A stretch of 32,984 nt of DNA from Lachnospiraceae bacterium (GCA_024685635.1 JAIKVP010000180.1:1-32984); one strand, 5' to 3'. Positions 16,603 to 27,393 are shown, counted from the stretch's first letter. The notes: generated by a model from the sequence alone, not told the origin. Numbers and translations are program-made.

Positions 16603-17877
16603 ATGTTACGCAAGACAGCGAAATTTGCAACATGTGCACTAGTTGGTACATTATTGATTGGTGGCGGGGCCGTTTCAGTACATGCAGAGAACGCTTATGA
16701 GACAACAGCAGTAGCTGGTATTACATTATCACTTAATGACTATGCTTCATCTTTCGAGGATGAGACACCAGTTGCTAAGAAGGTAAGTTCTTCTAATGCC
16801 AAGTCATCTAAGAAGAATGCTAAGTTTGTAGCAGCTAATGTTGAGAACTCAGTTAACATTCGTAAATCTAATAGTACTAAGGCTGAGGTCGTTGGCCAGA
16901 TGTATCGTGGTGATGTAGGAACTCTTATCAAGAAGGGTAAGAAATGGTCTAAGATTAAATCTGGTAAGGCTAAAGGATGGATCAGAAATGATTTCTTATA
17001 CTTTGGCGACGAAGCTAGAGAGTATGCTAACAAGATTTGTGCTAAGACAGCAATCGTTAATACTACAACATTAAAGGTTCGTCAGAAGAAGAGCACAGAT
17101 TCAGATGTACTTACACTTGTTCCAATCGGTGGCGAGTACAATGTAAGCAAGGAATATGATAACTGGGTTAAGATCAGTGTCGATGGTGACATCAAGGGAT
17201 ATGTATCTAAGGATTATGTAGATATTGATGTAGAGTATGGTAAGGCTCTTACCATGAAAGAGATTGCTGAGATTGAGGAGGCTAACCGTTTAGCAGCAGA
17301 GGCAGCAAACGCAGCCGCAGCAGCTGCAGCAGCTGATCAGACAATCACAACAACAGTAACACAGACAATTACACAGACAAGTTCTTCTAGTGTTAGCTCA
17401 ATTAAGCCAACTAGAAACTCGTCTTCATCAAGCAGTAGTTCATCAAGCAGTAGTTCTTCAAGCGGAACAACATTTAGCAACAGCGCTTCAGTTTCTAGCT
17501 CAAGTTCTTATAGCAAGGGACAGCAGATTGCTAACTACGCTTGCCAGTTCGTTGGTAACCCATATGTATATGGTGGAACAAGCTTGACTAATGGTACTGA
17601 CTGTTCAGGATTTACAATGTCAGTATATGCACACTTTGGATATAGCTTAAGTCGTACCGCAGCAGCTCAGTCTTGTAACGGTAGAGCAGTAAGCTGTAAC
17701 ACAGCTAGCTTACAGCCTGGTGACCTATTATTCTACAGCAGTGGCGGTGGAATTGGTCATGTGGCTATGTACATTGGTAACGGTAATGTAGTTCACGCTA
17801 GTAACCCATCAAGTGGTATTAAGTACAGCGTATGGAATTACCGTACTCCATGTAAGGCAGTTCGTATCGTAAGTTAA
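16603..17877 (+). CDS. Secreted SH3-domain, NlpC/P60 cell-wall hydrolase with poly-Ser linker
   Basis: Signal peptide; two SH3b-like repeats (NSVNIRKSNSTKAEVVGQ.., TTLKVRQKKSTDSDVLTL..); NlpC/P60 GNPYVYGGTSLTNGTDCSGFTMSVYAHFG...PGDLLFYSSGGGIGHVAMYIGNGNVVHAS. Confidence 0.93.
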   Translation: MLRKTAKFATCALVGTLLIGGGAVSVHAENAYETTAVAGITLSLNDYASSFEDETPVAKKVSSSNAKSSKKNAKFVAANVENSVNIRKSNSTKAEVVGQMYRGDVGTLIKKGKKWSKIKSGKAKGWIRNDFLYFGDEAREYANKICAKTAIVNTTTLKVRQKKSTDSDVLTLVPIGGEYNVSKEYDNWVKISVDGDIKGYVSKDYVDIDVEYGKALTMKEIAEIEEANRLAAEAANAAAAAAAADQTITTTVTQTITQTSSSSVSSIKPTRNSSSSSSSSSSSSSSSGTTFSNSASVSSSSSYSKGQQIANYACQFVGNPYVYGGTSLTNGTDCSGFTMSVYAHFGYSLSRTAAAQSCNGRAVSCNTASLQPGDLLFYSSGGGIGHVAMYIGNGNVVHASNPSSGIKYSVWNYRTPCKAVRIVS

Positions 17878-17893
17878 TTTAAGACTTGATTAT

Positions 17894-17928
17894 AAGCCTA
17901 ACCAATTTGGTTAGGCTTATTTTTTTTA
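17894..17928 (+). terminator. Rho-independent terminator
   Basis: aagcctaacc-aattt-ggttaggctt followed by attttttttt-like tract. Confidence 0.92.
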
Positions 17929-18027
17929 CTTCCATAAATGATTAAAATGTGATATAATACTCATATGTTGAATGCGTGCTTTTTAGCGCGTGTTTGACAT
18001 AATAACTAGTTAAAGGAGTTGAATGTT

Positions 18028-18555
18028 ATGCGTTATATTATCAGCGGTAAGAATATTGATGTCACAGAAGGACTTAAGAATGCGGTGTATGACAAGATTG
18101 GACGACTTGAGAAGTATTTTACGCCTGAGACAGAAGTGCATGTTACATTTAATGTTGAGAAAGAGAGACAGATTATCGAGGTTACGATCCCTATGAAGGG
18201 TAACATCATTCGTGCCGAGCAGGAGAGTACAGATATGTATGTCTCAATTGATTTGGTAGTTGATGTTATTGATAAGCAGCTTAAGAAGTATAAGACTAAG
18301 CTTGCTGAGAAGAAGCAGAGCAGTGAGTATTTCAAGGCTGAGTATCTTCAGGATGAGGATTTGGATGACGAGGAGATTAGAATTATCAGAAGTAAGAGGT
18401 TTGCTGTTAAGCCTATGGATCCAGAGGAGGCTTGCGTACAGATGGAGCTTCTTGGTCATACATTCTTCGTATTTAGGAATTCAGAGACTGATGAGGTTAA
18501 TGTTGTATATAAGCGTAAAGACGGTACCTACGGACTCATTGAACCTGAGTTTTAG
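18028..18555 (+). CDS. hpf: Ribosome hibernation-promoting factor, long form
   Basis: MRYIISGKNIDVTEGLKNAVYDKIGRLEKYF; C-terminal IIRSKRFAVKPMDPEEACVQMELLGHTFFVFRNSETDEVNVVYKRKDGTYGLIEP. Located directly upstream of secA. Confidence 0.95.
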   Translation: MRYIISGKNIDVTEGLKNAVYDKIGRLEKYFTPETEVHVTFNVEKERQIIEVTIPMKGNIIRAEQESTDMYVSIDLVVDVIDKQLKKYKTKLAEKKQSSEYFKAEYLQDEDLDDEEIRIIRSKRFAVKPMDPEEACVQMELLGHTFFVFRNSETDEVNVVYKRKDGTYGLIEPEF

Positions 18556-18570
18556 TATTTAAGATATTAC

Positions 18571-18599
18571 GGGCTGGCATTTATTGCCGGCCCTTTTTT
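18571..18599 (+). terminator. Rho-independent terminator
   Basis: gggctggca-tttat-tgccggccc followed by tttttt. Confidence 0.92.
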
Positions 18600-18748
18600 A
18601 GCATTTGTCAATATGCCCTAAAATCCACACAATTTTCTTAATATTTCGTATGTGTTTTTATTGAAATTATCTTTTTAATCGTGTTAAAATGTTCATTGAT
18701 TGTAAATTAGGGATATTATATTCTGAAATATTAAGGAGTGAAACTTAA

Positions 18749-21331
18749 ATGGGATTTTTAGACAAGTTATTAGGCAATCAGAGTGAGAGAGAGATAAAGA
18801 GAATTACGCCTTTAGTAGACGCTGTTATGGACTTGGATGAGGATATGCAGCAGCTATCTGATGACGAACTGAAAGCTAAGACTGAGCAGTTTAAGGCGAG
18901 ATTAGCTGATGGTGAGGAGCTTGATGATATACTGGTTGAGGCTTTTGCGGTAGTCAGAGAGGCTGCTAGCAGGGTACTTGGCATGAAGCATTACAGAGTT
19001 CAGGTTATTGGTGGCATTATTCTTCATCAAGGACGTATCGCAGAGATGAAGACTGGTGAAGGTAAAACGCTCGTTTCAACACTTCCAGCTTACCTTAACG
19101 CATTAGAGGGCAAGGGCGTTCATGTCGTTACAGTCAATGACTATCTTGCAAAGCGTGATGCTGAGTGGATGGGTGCTGTACACAGATTCTTAGGATTAAG
19201 CGTTGGTGTTATTCTAAATGACTCTACTCCAGAAGAGAGAAGAGAGGCATATAACTGCGATATTACATACGCAACCAACAATGAGTTAGGATTTGATTAC
19301 CTTCGTGATAACATGGTTATTTATAAAGAGCGTTTAGTTCAGAGAGACTTAAACTACGCTATCGTCGACGAGGTCGATTCCGTACTTATTGACGAGGCTA
19401 GAACTCCTCTTATCATTTCCGGTCAGAGTGGTAAGTCAACAGACCTATATAAAATGTGTGATTACCTTGCAACCACAATGAAGCGTGGTGAGGGTGACGG
19501 CGAGATTAGTAAAATGCAGGCAATTATGGGCGAGTACGACGAGGGAGACGGTGACTACCTTGTTAACGAGAAGGACAAGAACATTATCCTTACTGCACAG
19601 GGTGTAGAAAAGGCTGAGAAGTTCTTAAAGATTAACAACCTTACAGACCCAGAAAATGCTGAGATGTATCACAATGTTATCTTGGCAATCAAGGCACATG
19701 CTTTGATGCTCAAAGATAGAGATTATGTTGTTAAGGACGATGAGGTTCTTATTGTAGATGAGTTTACTGGACGTATCATGCCAGGACGTCGTTTTTCTGA
19801 CGGCCTTCATCAGGCAATCGAGGCTAAGGAGCATGTTAAGGTTAGAAGAGAGAGTAAGACATTAGCAACTATCACTTTCCAGAACTTCTTTAACAAGTAC
19901 CAGAAGAAGTCAGGTATGACGGGTACTGCTCTTACAGAGGAGAAGGAGTTTAGAGATATTTACGGAATGGACGTTGTTACTATTCCTACTAACCTTCCAA
20001 TCGCTCGTATTGATCAGCCGGACAGCGTATTTATGTCAAAGGCTGAGAAGCTAGATGCAGTTGTAGATGAGATTGTTGAGTCTCACAAGAAGGGACAGCC
20101 TGTACTTGTTGGTACTATTTCAATCGAGGCATCAGAAGAAGTGTCACAGCTATTAAATAAGCGAGGAGTTAAGCATAAGGTATTAAATGCTAAGTTCCAT
20201 GAACTTGAGGCTGAAATCGTTGCTGACGCTGGTCAGAAGGGTGCCGTTACAATCGCTACTAACATGGCTGGTCGTGGTACCGATATCAAGCTTGGCGAGG
20301 GCGTTAAGGAAGCAGGCGGACTTAAGATTATTGGTACTGAGCGTCATGAAGCAAGACGTATTGATAACCAGTTAAGAGGTCGTGCAGGACGTCAGGGAGA
20401 TCCAGGTGAGTCTAAGTTCTACTTAAGCTTAGAGGATGATTTGATGAGACTCTTTGGTTCAGAGAGAGTTTTAGGAATAGTAGAGGCTATGAACATACCT
20501 AAGGGTGAAGAGATTCAGTATAAGGGTATGTCTAATATGATTGAGCGTGCACAGAAACGTATAGAGGGTAACAACTATGGTATCCGTCGTAACTTGCTTG
20601 ACTTCGATCAGGTTAACAACGAGCAGAGAGAGATTATTTATAAAGAGCGTAGACGTGTTCTTGACGGTGAGAACATGAGAGATGTTATCGTTAAGATGAT
20701 TAAGGAGACTATTGACGAATATGTTGATATGTCAGTTAACGATGATGCACCTGCTTCAGAGTGGGATTTGACAGAGCTCAACCAGCTGTGCCATGACCTT
20801 CCACTTGGAACCATTGAACTTACTGATGAAGAGATTGTCAATAATGACAAAGACAAGTTTAAGGAAAGACTCTTTGACGAGGCAATGGCTATCTATGAGT
20901 CCAAGGAAGAGCAGGTTGGAGAAGATGAAAATGGTGAGAATCGCATGCGTGAGGTTGAGCGTGTATTCTTGCTTAGAACAATTGATAGAAAATGGATGGA
21001 TCACATCGACAATATGGACCAGTTGAGACAGGGTATTGGACTTCAGTCTTATGGTCAGAGAGATCCAGTTGTTGAGTATAAGTTTACTGGTTATGACATG
21101 TTTAATGACATGACTGATTCTATTCGTCACGATACAGCAACAGCGATACTTAATGTGCGTATCGAGGAGAAGGTAGAGCGTGAAGAGGTAGCTAAGGTTA
21201 CCGGTACAAATAAGGACGCAACAGCAATGAAAGAGCCTGTTAAGCGCAAGGAAGCCAAGATTGGTAGAAATGATCCATGTCCTTGCGGCTCAGGTAAGAA
21301 GTACAAGATGTGCTGTGGAAGAAATGCATAA
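18749..21331 (+). CDS. secA: Preprotein translocase subunit SecA
   Basis: [85 protein letters not shown]-terminal zinc motif [20 protein letters not shown]. Confidence 0.98.
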   Translation: MGFLDKLLGNQSEREIKRITPLVDAVMDLDEDMQQLSDDELKAKTEQFKARLADGEELDDILVEAFAVVREAASRVLGMKHYRVQVIGGIILHQGRIAEMKTGEGKTLVSTLPAYLNALEGKGVHVVTVNDYLAKRDAEWMGAVHRFLGLSVGVILNDSTPEERREAYNCDITYATNNELGFDYLRDNMVIYKERLVQRDLNYAIVDEVDSVLIDEARTPLIISGQSGKSTDLYKMCDYLATTMKRGEGDGEISKMQAIMGEYDEGDGDYLVNEKDKNIILTAQGVEKAEKFLKINNLTDPENAEMYHNVILAIKAHALMLKDRDYVVKDDEVLIVDEFTGRIMPGRRFSDGLHQAIEAKEHVKVRRESKTLATITFQNFFNKYQKKSGMTGTALTEEKEFRDIYGMDVVTIPTNLPIARIDQPDSVFMSKAEKLDAVVDEIVESHKKGQPVLVGTISIEASEEVSQLLNKRGVKHKVLNAKFHELEAEIVADAGQKGAVTIATNMAGRGTDIKLGEGVKEAGGLKIIGTERHEARRIDNQLRGRAGRQGDPGESKFYLSLEDDLMRLFGSERVLGIVEAMNIPKGEEIQYKGMSNMIERAQKRIEGNNYGIRRNLLDFDQVNNEQREIIYKERRRVLDGENMRDVIVKMIKETIDEYVDMSVNDDAPASEWDLTELNQLCHDLPLGTIELTDEEIVNNDKDKFKERLFDEAMAIYESKEEQVGEDENGENRMREVERVFLLRTIDRKWMDHIDNMDQLRQGIGLQSYGQRDPVVEYKFTGYDMFNDMTDSIRHDTATAILNVRIEEKVEREEVAKVTGTNKDATAMKEPVKRKEAKIGRNDPCPCGSGKKYKMCCGRNA

Positions 21332-21367
21332 TATATATTTTTTATAATCTGAATAGAGGTGATTAAG

Positions 21368-22499
21368 GTGGTAGAGTTAGATCAGTTCAAACTAGAGATG
21401 AACGGATATAAGGAGCCATTGATGGAAGTAAGGGATTCACTTTGACTTAGATCAGAAGAGGTTTAAGTTAGAGGATTTAGAGCATAGCATGGAGGTTCCG
21501 GGGTTTTGGGACGATCCTGATAAGTCTAGCGAGGTTATGAAGAAGGTTTCTTCTCTTAAGGGAGAGATAGAGGGCTATGAGACCTTAGAGCAGCAATATG
21601 AGGATATTATGACCTTGATTGAGATGGCTGCCGAGGAGGAGGACGCATCTTTGCTTGATGAGATAAAGAGCGAGATGGATGACTTTAAAACCAAGTTTGA
21701 CACTATGCGTATAGGAACTCTTTTGACGGGTGAATTTGATAAGAATAATGCAATATTGTCGCTGCACGCTGGTGCTGGTGGAACAGAGGCCTGTGACTGG
21801 ACTAGCATGCTATTTCGTATGTTTAGCCGCTGGGCTGAGAAGAGAGGCTACGAGACCGAGGTTCTTGACTTTGAGGATGGCGACGACGCTGGATACAGAT
21901 CAATTACCATGGAGATAAGAGGCGAAAATGCATTTGGCTACTTAAGGTCTGAGCACGGCGTACACAGACTAGTCCGCATTTCCCCATTTAATGCCAATGG
22001 CAAGAGGCAGACTTCATTTGCAGCCTGTGACGTAATGCCTGATATCGAGGAGGATATCGATATAGATATCTCTGAGGATGACTTAAGAATTGACTATTAC
22101 CGCTCATCTGGAGCAGGTGGTCAGCACATTAACAAGACATCTTCTGCGGTTCGTATCGTGCATCAACCAACAGGTATAGTTGTTCAGTGCCAGAACGAGA
22201 GATCACAGTTTCAGAACCGTGACAAGGCTATGCAGATGTTGAAGGCTAAGCTCCTTATGCTTAAACAGCAGGAGAATGCTGATAAGACCTCTGAAATCAG
22301 AGGAGATGTTAAGGAGAACGGCTTTGGAAGCCAGATTAGGTCTTATGTTATGCATCCGTACAGTATGGTTAAGGATACAAGAACATCTGAGGAGACATCC
22401 AATGTAAGTGCTGTCATGGATGGCGATATTGACCGTTTCATTAATGCTTATCTGAAAATGATGAGTATCAGTGGCAAGAAGGATAGAGGAGAAGAATAA
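21368..22499 (+). CDS. prfB: Peptide chain release factor 2 (with +1 programmed frameshift)
   Basis: GTG start after gaggtg: VVELDQFKLEMNGYKEPLMEVRDSL-UGA; shifting +1 gives DLDQKRFKLEDLEHSMEVPGFWDDPDKS... RF2 body with GGQ in RSSGAGGQHINKTSSAVRI. The six-frame track shows only the downstream part. Confidence 0.95.
21431..21446 (+). promoter_or_regulatory. prfB: prfB programmed +1 frameshift site (CTT TGA C with upstream SD-like aaggga)
   Basis: agggattcaCTTTGACt; CTT 21440-21442, UGA 21443-21445, frame restored at GAC 21444. Confidence 0.92.
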
Positions 22500-22512
22500 A
22501 GGAGGTATAAGT

Positions 22513-22992
22513 ATGGCTGAAATTACACAGGTAACATTTTTACTTAACAATCAAAAATATGGAATTGATATTTTGAATGTCAGGGCAATTGAAAAATGCG
22601 ACGGAATTACTTCGGTTTTAGGAGCACCAGACTTTATTGAGGGTGTTGTTAATATTCGTGGTGAGATGATTCCTGTTTATTCAATTAGCAGGAAGTTTTC
22701 GTTAGTTACTAAGCCTTTAGATGAAGAGAGCAGACTTGTTATTGTCAATCTTCCTGAGTTGCCAGTTGCGATATTAGTTGACTCTGTTGAAGGAATAGTG
22801 ACGGTATCTGAGAGTCATACAACTACCAGACCTAAGATGATGGAGCAGACAGCTACCAGCTTTGTTGGCAGGGTTGTCGAGCTTGACAAAAAGATTATGC
22901 TATTGCTTGATATGGATAGTCTTATCCCACAGGCAGAGCGTAAAGCTATGATAGATATGCTTACTAAGGGTAAGCATGATGAAGAGCAGTAG
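22513..22992 (+). CDS. CheW-like chemotaxis protein
   Basis: QVTFLLNNQKYGIDILNVRAIEKCDGITSVLGAPDFIEGVVNIRGEMIPVYSISRKFSL typical CheW fold. ATG after aaaggaggtataagt. Confidence 0.92.
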   Translation: MAEITQVTFLLNNQKYGIDILNVRAIEKCDGITSVLGAPDFIEGVVNIRGEMIPVYSISRKFSLVTKPLDEESRLVIVNLPELPVAILVDSVEGIVTVSESHTTTRPKMMEQTATSFVGRVVELDKKIMLLLDMDSLIPQAERKAMIDMLTKGKHDEEQ

Positions 22993-23001
22993 GAGGCTAT
23001 T

Positions 23002-24207
23002 ATGATTAAGATTGCAGTTTTAGGATATGGAACAGTTGGTTCAGGCGTGGTTCACGTTCTTGAGACCAACAAAGACTTAATTGCTAAGAGAGTAGGTCAA
23101 GAGATTGAAGTGTCAAAAGTTCTTGATTTGAGAGACTTTGAGGGTGATCCAATACAGGCTAAGATTACCCACAATTATGATGACATTTTAAATGATGATG
23201 AGATTAAGATTGTTGTTGAGGTTATGGGCGGAGTTGAGCCAGCTTATACATTTGTAAAACAGGCACTCTTAAAGGGCAAGCATGTTGCGACCTCTAACAA
23301 GGCTCTTGTTGCAGACAAGGGTTCTGAGCTCCTAAAGATTGCCAAGGATAATAATATTAACTTCTTGTTTGAGGCTAGTGTCGGTGGTGGAATTCCAATC
23401 ATCAGACCTATTTTTAGTTCACTTACTGCAGAAGATATCACAGATATTAAGGGTATTCTTAATGGAACAACCAATTATATGTTAACTAAGATGGGCGAGG
23501 AAGGCGCAGAGTACGATGATGTACTAAAGGATGCTCAAAATAAGGGCTACGCCGAGGCTGACCCGACAGCTGATGTTGAGGGCTATGATGCATGTAGAAA
23601 GATTGCAATTTTAACTGCCCTTGCTAATGAGCAGTTCGTAGATTTTAACGATATTAAGACAGAGGGTATAACTAAGATTTCCAAGACTGATATGAAATAC
23701 GCTGATGCGCTTAATGCAACTATCAAACTTATCGGTGCAAGCCATAAGGAAAATGATAAAGTCTATGCCTACGTTGCACCAATTTTATTTGAAAAGTCAC
23801 ACCCATTAGCAGGTGTTTCAGATGTCTTTAATGCCATTTTTGTAAAGGGTAATATGCTTGGAGACGCAATGTTTTATGGACAGGGTGCTGGCAAGGATGC
23901 AACTGCAAGCGCGGTTGTAGCTGACATTATTGATGAGGCTAGAAATCTTGATGCCAATATAGGATATAGCTGGAGTGAAGATAAGCTTGAGCTTGCTGAT
24001 ATTGATACTCTTCCTATGAAATATTTTGTGAGAGTCAAAGGCGACAAAGAGGCTGATGTTAAGTCAAGCTTTGGCGATGTAAGATTCGTAAAAGCAGACG
24101 GAGTCGCTGATGAGACTGCATTTGTAACAGATTTAATTAAGGCTAGCGAGCTTAACGATAAGCTCAATTCATTTGAACTTATTACTGCAATTAAGGCAGA
24201 AATATAA
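23002..24207 (+). CDS. hom: Homoserine dehydrogenase
   Basis: IKIAVLGYGTVGSGVV, NGTTNYMLTKM, GYAEADPTADVEGYDACRKIAILTALA. Confidence 0.96.
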   Translation: MIKIAVLGYGTVGSGVVHVLETNKDLIAKRVGQEIEVSKVLDLRDFEGDPIQAKITHNYDDILNDDEIKIVVEVMGGVEPAYTFVKQALLKGKHVATSNKALVADKGSELLKIAKDNNINFLFEASVGGGIPIIRPIFSSLTAEDITDIKGILNGTTNYMLTKMGEEGAEYDDVLKDAQNKGYAEADPTADVEGYDACRKIAILTALANEQFVDFNDIKTEGITKISKTDMKYADALNATIKLIGASHKENDKVYAYVAPILFEKSHPLAGVSDVFNAIFVKGNMLGDAMFYGQGAGKDATASAVVADIIDEARNLDANIGYSWSEDKLELADIDTLPMKYFVRVKGDKEADVKSSFGDVRFVKADGVADETAFVTDLIKASELNDKLNSFELITAIKAEI

Positions 24208-24225
24208 AAGCTTATGATTTTCATA

Positions 24226-24253
24226 TTGACAAATGCTACAAACTATATAAAAT
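24226..24253 (+). promoter_or_regulatory. Candidate promoter for aspartokinase (TTGACA-N16-TAAAAT)
   Basis: TTGACA 24226-24231, TAAAAT 24248-24253. Confidence 0.55.
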
Positions 24254-24291
24254 AGTTATGGCGTAGTTCATTATGAATGAAGGAGGACACT

Positions 24292-25497
24292 ATGTTAATC
24301 GTTAAAAAGTTCGGCGGAACAAGCGTCGGCGACAAGGAGCGCATTTTTAATGTCGCTAATCGTTTGGTTGAGGAGTACAAAAAGGGTAATGATGTAGTAG
24401 TTGTTTTATCTGCTATGGGTAAGATGACAGATGTTTTGATCGAGCAGGCAAAGGAGATTAATCCTAACCCTCCTAAGAGAGAGATGGATATGCTCTTTAC
24501 AACAGGTGAGCAGACTTCGGTTGCTTTAATGTGTATGGCTCTTAACACAATGGGAATCCCTTGTGTATCGCTCAACGCATTTCAGGTACAGATGCATACC
24601 ACATCTAATTATGGTAATGCACGTCTTAAGAGAATTGACAGTGATCGTATTAAAAATGAGTTAGAGCAGAGAAAGATTGTTGTTGTTACTGGTTTCCAGG
24701 GCATTGATAAATATGATAACTACACTACCTTAGGTAGAGGTGGTTCTGATACAACAGCAGTAGCACTTGCAGCAGCACTTCACGCAGATGCGTGCGAGAT
24801 ATATACAGACGTAGATGGAGTATATACAGCTGATCCAAGAAAGGTTGAAAATGCTCGTAAGCTTAAGGCTATTACTTATGATGAGATGCTTGAGCTTGCA
24901 ACTCTTGGTGCAGGTGTTTTACATAACCGTTCAGTTGAGATGGCTAAGAAATATGGAGTACAGCTAGTAGTTCGTTCTAGCTTAAATAACGAGGAAGGAA
25001 CTGTTGTTAAGGAGGAAGTTAAGATGGAGAAAATGTTAGTAAGCGGAGTAGCCGCTGATGAGGATGTAGCAAGAATCGCACTTATTGGACTTAAGGATGA
25101 GCCAGGAGTAGCTTTCCGTTTGTTCAATCATTTGGCTAATCATAATATCAATGTTGATATGATTTTGCAGTCAGTTGGTAGAGATAAGACCAAGGACATC
25201 TCATTCACAACAGATGTTGGAAGTGCTGATGAGGCAATAGAGATTATTGAGAGACATTTTAAGGAGTATGAGAGCCTTAATGCAGAGAAAGAGGTTGCTA
25301 AGGTTTCTATCGTAGGTGCTGGTATGCAGTCTAACACTGGTGTTGCTGCTAAGATGTTTGAGGCACTTTATGATGAGGGAATCAATATCCGTATGATTTC
25401 TACTTCTGAGATTCGTGTAACTGTTCTCATTGATAAGAAGTATACCAAGTCAGCTATGAATGCTGTACATGAGGCATTTTCATTAGGTGATATTTAA
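24292..25497 (+). CDS. lysC: Aspartate kinase
   Basis: MLIVKKFGGTSVGDKERI, FTTGEQTSVALMCMAL, TTLGRGGSDTTAVALAAALHADACEIYTDVDGVYTADPR, two C-terminal ACT-like regions. ATG after gaaggagg. Confidence 0.97.
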   Translation: MLIVKKFGGTSVGDKERIFNVANRLVEEYKKGNDVVVVLSAMGKMTDVLIEQAKEINPNPPKREMDMLFTTGEQTSVALMCMALNTMGIPCVSLNAFQVQMHTTSNYGNARLKRIDSDRIKNELEQRKIVVVTGFQGIDKYDNYTTLGRGGSDTTAVALAAALHADACEIYTDVDGVYTADPRKVENARKLKAITYDEMLELATLGAGVLHNRSVEMAKKYGVQLVVRSSLNNEEGTVVKEEVKMEKMLVSGVAADEDVARIALIGLKDEPGVAFRLFNHLANHNINVDMILQSVGRDKTKDISFTTDVGSADEAIEIIERHFKEYESLNAEKEVAKVSIVGAGMQSNTGVAAKMFEALYDEGINIRMISTSEIRVTVLIDKKYTKSAMNAVHEAFSLGDI

Positions 25498-25524
25498 TCT
25501 GAGAATATAATAGTCAAACTAACT

Positions 25525-25567
25525 GACCGTACCTTGAGCTAAAGCTATATAAGGGTGCGGTCTTTTC
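25525..25567 (+). terminator. Rho-independent terminator
   Basis: gaccgtacctt...aagggtgcggtcttttctt. Confidence 0.8.
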
Positions 25568-25637
25568 TTGCTTATCACATTTTCTTTGCTATCTATTTAG
25601 CGTGTTTTGTGGTACAATAAGCGTGTGAAATTATGCT

Positions 25638-26900
25638 ATGACATTTTCACAACGAAAGGCTGTGATTGGTTTGAGTAGAGTATATAAAATATCAGGAATA
25701 TATATAGCGTTATTAATAGTTGGACTCTTTGTTTATGCTAATACTACAGTGGCTAAGGCTGATACTTATTATTATCTTAATGGCACTGTTGCAGAGGAGT
25801 TAACCGGAGCCATAAGTGTCTACATGATGGGTTCTGAGACGAGTGATTATGCCACTGAGTTCAATAAGTATAACACTTATATTATCTCAAGTACTGGAGT
25901 GACATCTGTTAAGGAGATGGTGCTTAATAAGGGTTCGCTTAACATTACTGTGTATGGAAGAGATATGGGAGTTGGTAACTTTGAGTTATATTATAGGGCA
26001 GACTGCTCGTCGGATGCATTTATAACAGCGGTTACACTTAATTCATTTTCAACTATGAAAGAGACGGGCTCATATATGGCGGAGACATCGGTTAGTATAC
26101 CTGCTAGCGGAATATACTATTTGAGATTTAAGGGTGAATATGGTAAGGATTATCAGCTTAGTGTATGTCAGTATGATTCAGCTAACAGGCTGATAGAAGA
26201 GGATGAACCACTTTTGTCATATACCAACGCTGACTTAGAGCCAACATATTATCAGGTTAATATGCTTACTAATGGATATTTCACAATCAAGCCAACATTT
26301 TATGTCAATGGTATTGAGGTAAGTGATACTAGTACGACGGATCAACAGTATCTTAATATGTGCCTAGTCGATGAGAGCCTTAATGAGATGACGGATGAGA
26401 GGGTTATAGGAATCGGGTCTAAAGCATTTAATAAAGAGCAGAGGTATGCGGTTGATAAGGGAACTTATTATGTCAAGGTATATAGTGATGCTCCTAGAGT
26501 ATATAGCCTTAATATGCATCAATATGAGTGGAAGAAGCAGGCTGGCAAAAAGAAGAGCAAGAAGAAGCTCGTTTCAGGCAAATGGTACAAGTCCTATTTA
26601 GACTATGATATGACTACCAGCACGGCAGACTATTTCTATTTTAAGCTTAAGAAGAAGTCAACAGTCAAGCTTACCATCAAGGGATCTGCTGGTTCTGGCA
26701 AGATTAGAGGAGCTGTTACCGGAGCTGATGTTGCGGGCAAATATAACAAGATAACAATAACTAGTCTTGATAGCTCTAAGACCTGGAAGGTTCACACTAA
26801 AAAGCTTTCAAAGCTGCCTGCAGGTAAGTATTATTTTAGGGTTTGTAAGACAACTAAGACAAGCAATGGTTATTATAAGGTTAAACTTAAGGTTAGCTAG
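25638..26900 (+). CDS. Secreted or cell-surface protein of unknown function; C-terminal PPC-like beta-sandwich
   Basis: N-terminal hydrophobic segment with likely cleavage near AKADTYYYLNG; later repeats of 'gtYYvkVys...' and 'aGKYYFRVCKTTKTSNGYYKVKLKVS'; Lys-rich linker GKKKSKKKLVSGKWYKS. The start could be a downstream GTG or TTG. Confidence 0.65.
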   Translation: MTFSQRKAVIGLSRVYKISGIYIALLIVGLFVYANTTVAKADTYYYLNGTVAEELTGAISVYMMGSETSDYATEFNKYNTYIISSTGVTSVKEMVLNKGSLNITVYGRDMGVGNFELYYRADCSSDAFITAVTLNSFSTMKETGSYMAETSVSIPASGIYYLRFKGEYGKDYQLSVCQYDSANRLIEEDEPLLSYTNADLEPTYYQVNMLTNGYFTIKPTFYVNGIEVSDTSTTDQQYLNMCLVDESLNEMTDERVIGIGSKAFNKEQRYAVDKGTYYVKVYSDAPRVYSLNMHQYEWKKQAGKKKSKKKLVSGKWYKSYLDYDMTTSTADYFYFKLKKKSTVKLTIKGSAGSGKIRGAVTGADVAGKYNKITITSLDSSKTWKVHTKKLSKLPAGKYYFRVCKTTKTSNGYYKVKLKVS

Positions 26901-26908
26901 GAGGCAGT

Positions 26909-27388
26909 ATGAAGAGAGAGGATTATATAAGCTGGGACCAGTATTTTATGGGTATTGCACTTCTTTCTGCTGAGAGAAGTAAGGACAACAATACAAGAGT
27001 TGGAGCCTGTATAGTTGACAAGAATAACAAGATATTATCGGTTGGCTATAACGGTATGCCTACGGGCTGTAATGATGATGAGATGCCTTGGGACAGAGAG
27101 GGAGAATTCCTAAAGACCAAGTATGCATTTGTCTGTCATGCAGAGTTAAATGCAATACTTAATTACAATGGTGGCTCGCTTGATGGAGCAAGATTATATG
27201 TTACATTATTTCCTTGTAATGAATGCGCTAAGGCTATCATACAAAAGGGTATTAAGGAAGTTATATATATTAGTGACAAATATGCCACTTTAGAGTCTAC
27301 AATAGCATCTAAGCGCATGCTAGACATGGCTGGTGTTACTGTTAGACAGTATGAAGTTCAAGGTCACAATCTGACTATAGAACTATAA
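26909..27388 (+). CDS. dCMP (deoxycytidylate) deaminase
   Basis: Zinc motifs CHAELNAIL and PCNECAKAI; NTRVGACIVDKNNKILSVGYNGMPTGCND. Confidence 0.93.
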   Translation: MKREDYISWDQYFMGIALLSAERSKDNNTRVGACIVDKNNKILSVGYNGMPTGCNDDEMPWDREGEFLKTKYAFVCHAELNAILNYNGGSLDGARLYVTLFPCNECAKAIIQKGIKEVIYISDKYATLESTIASKRMLDMAGVTVRQYEVQGHNLTIEL

Positions 27389-27393
27389 TTTTG

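Noticed and set aside
18033-18562. Antisense and alternate-frame ORFs over hpf (18033-18335, 18244-18459, 18260-18562)
   Set aside because: Overlap a confidently identified gene; leucine/serine-rich translations typical of shadow frames.
20756-21130. 124-aa antisense ORF in secA
   Set aside because: Shadow of SecA coding sequence; no RBS or domain pattern.
24208-24291. Lysine riboswitch upstream of aspartokinase
   Set aside because: Only ~84 nt between genes, with a promoter using part of it; too short for the L-box aptamer and no terminator stem seen.
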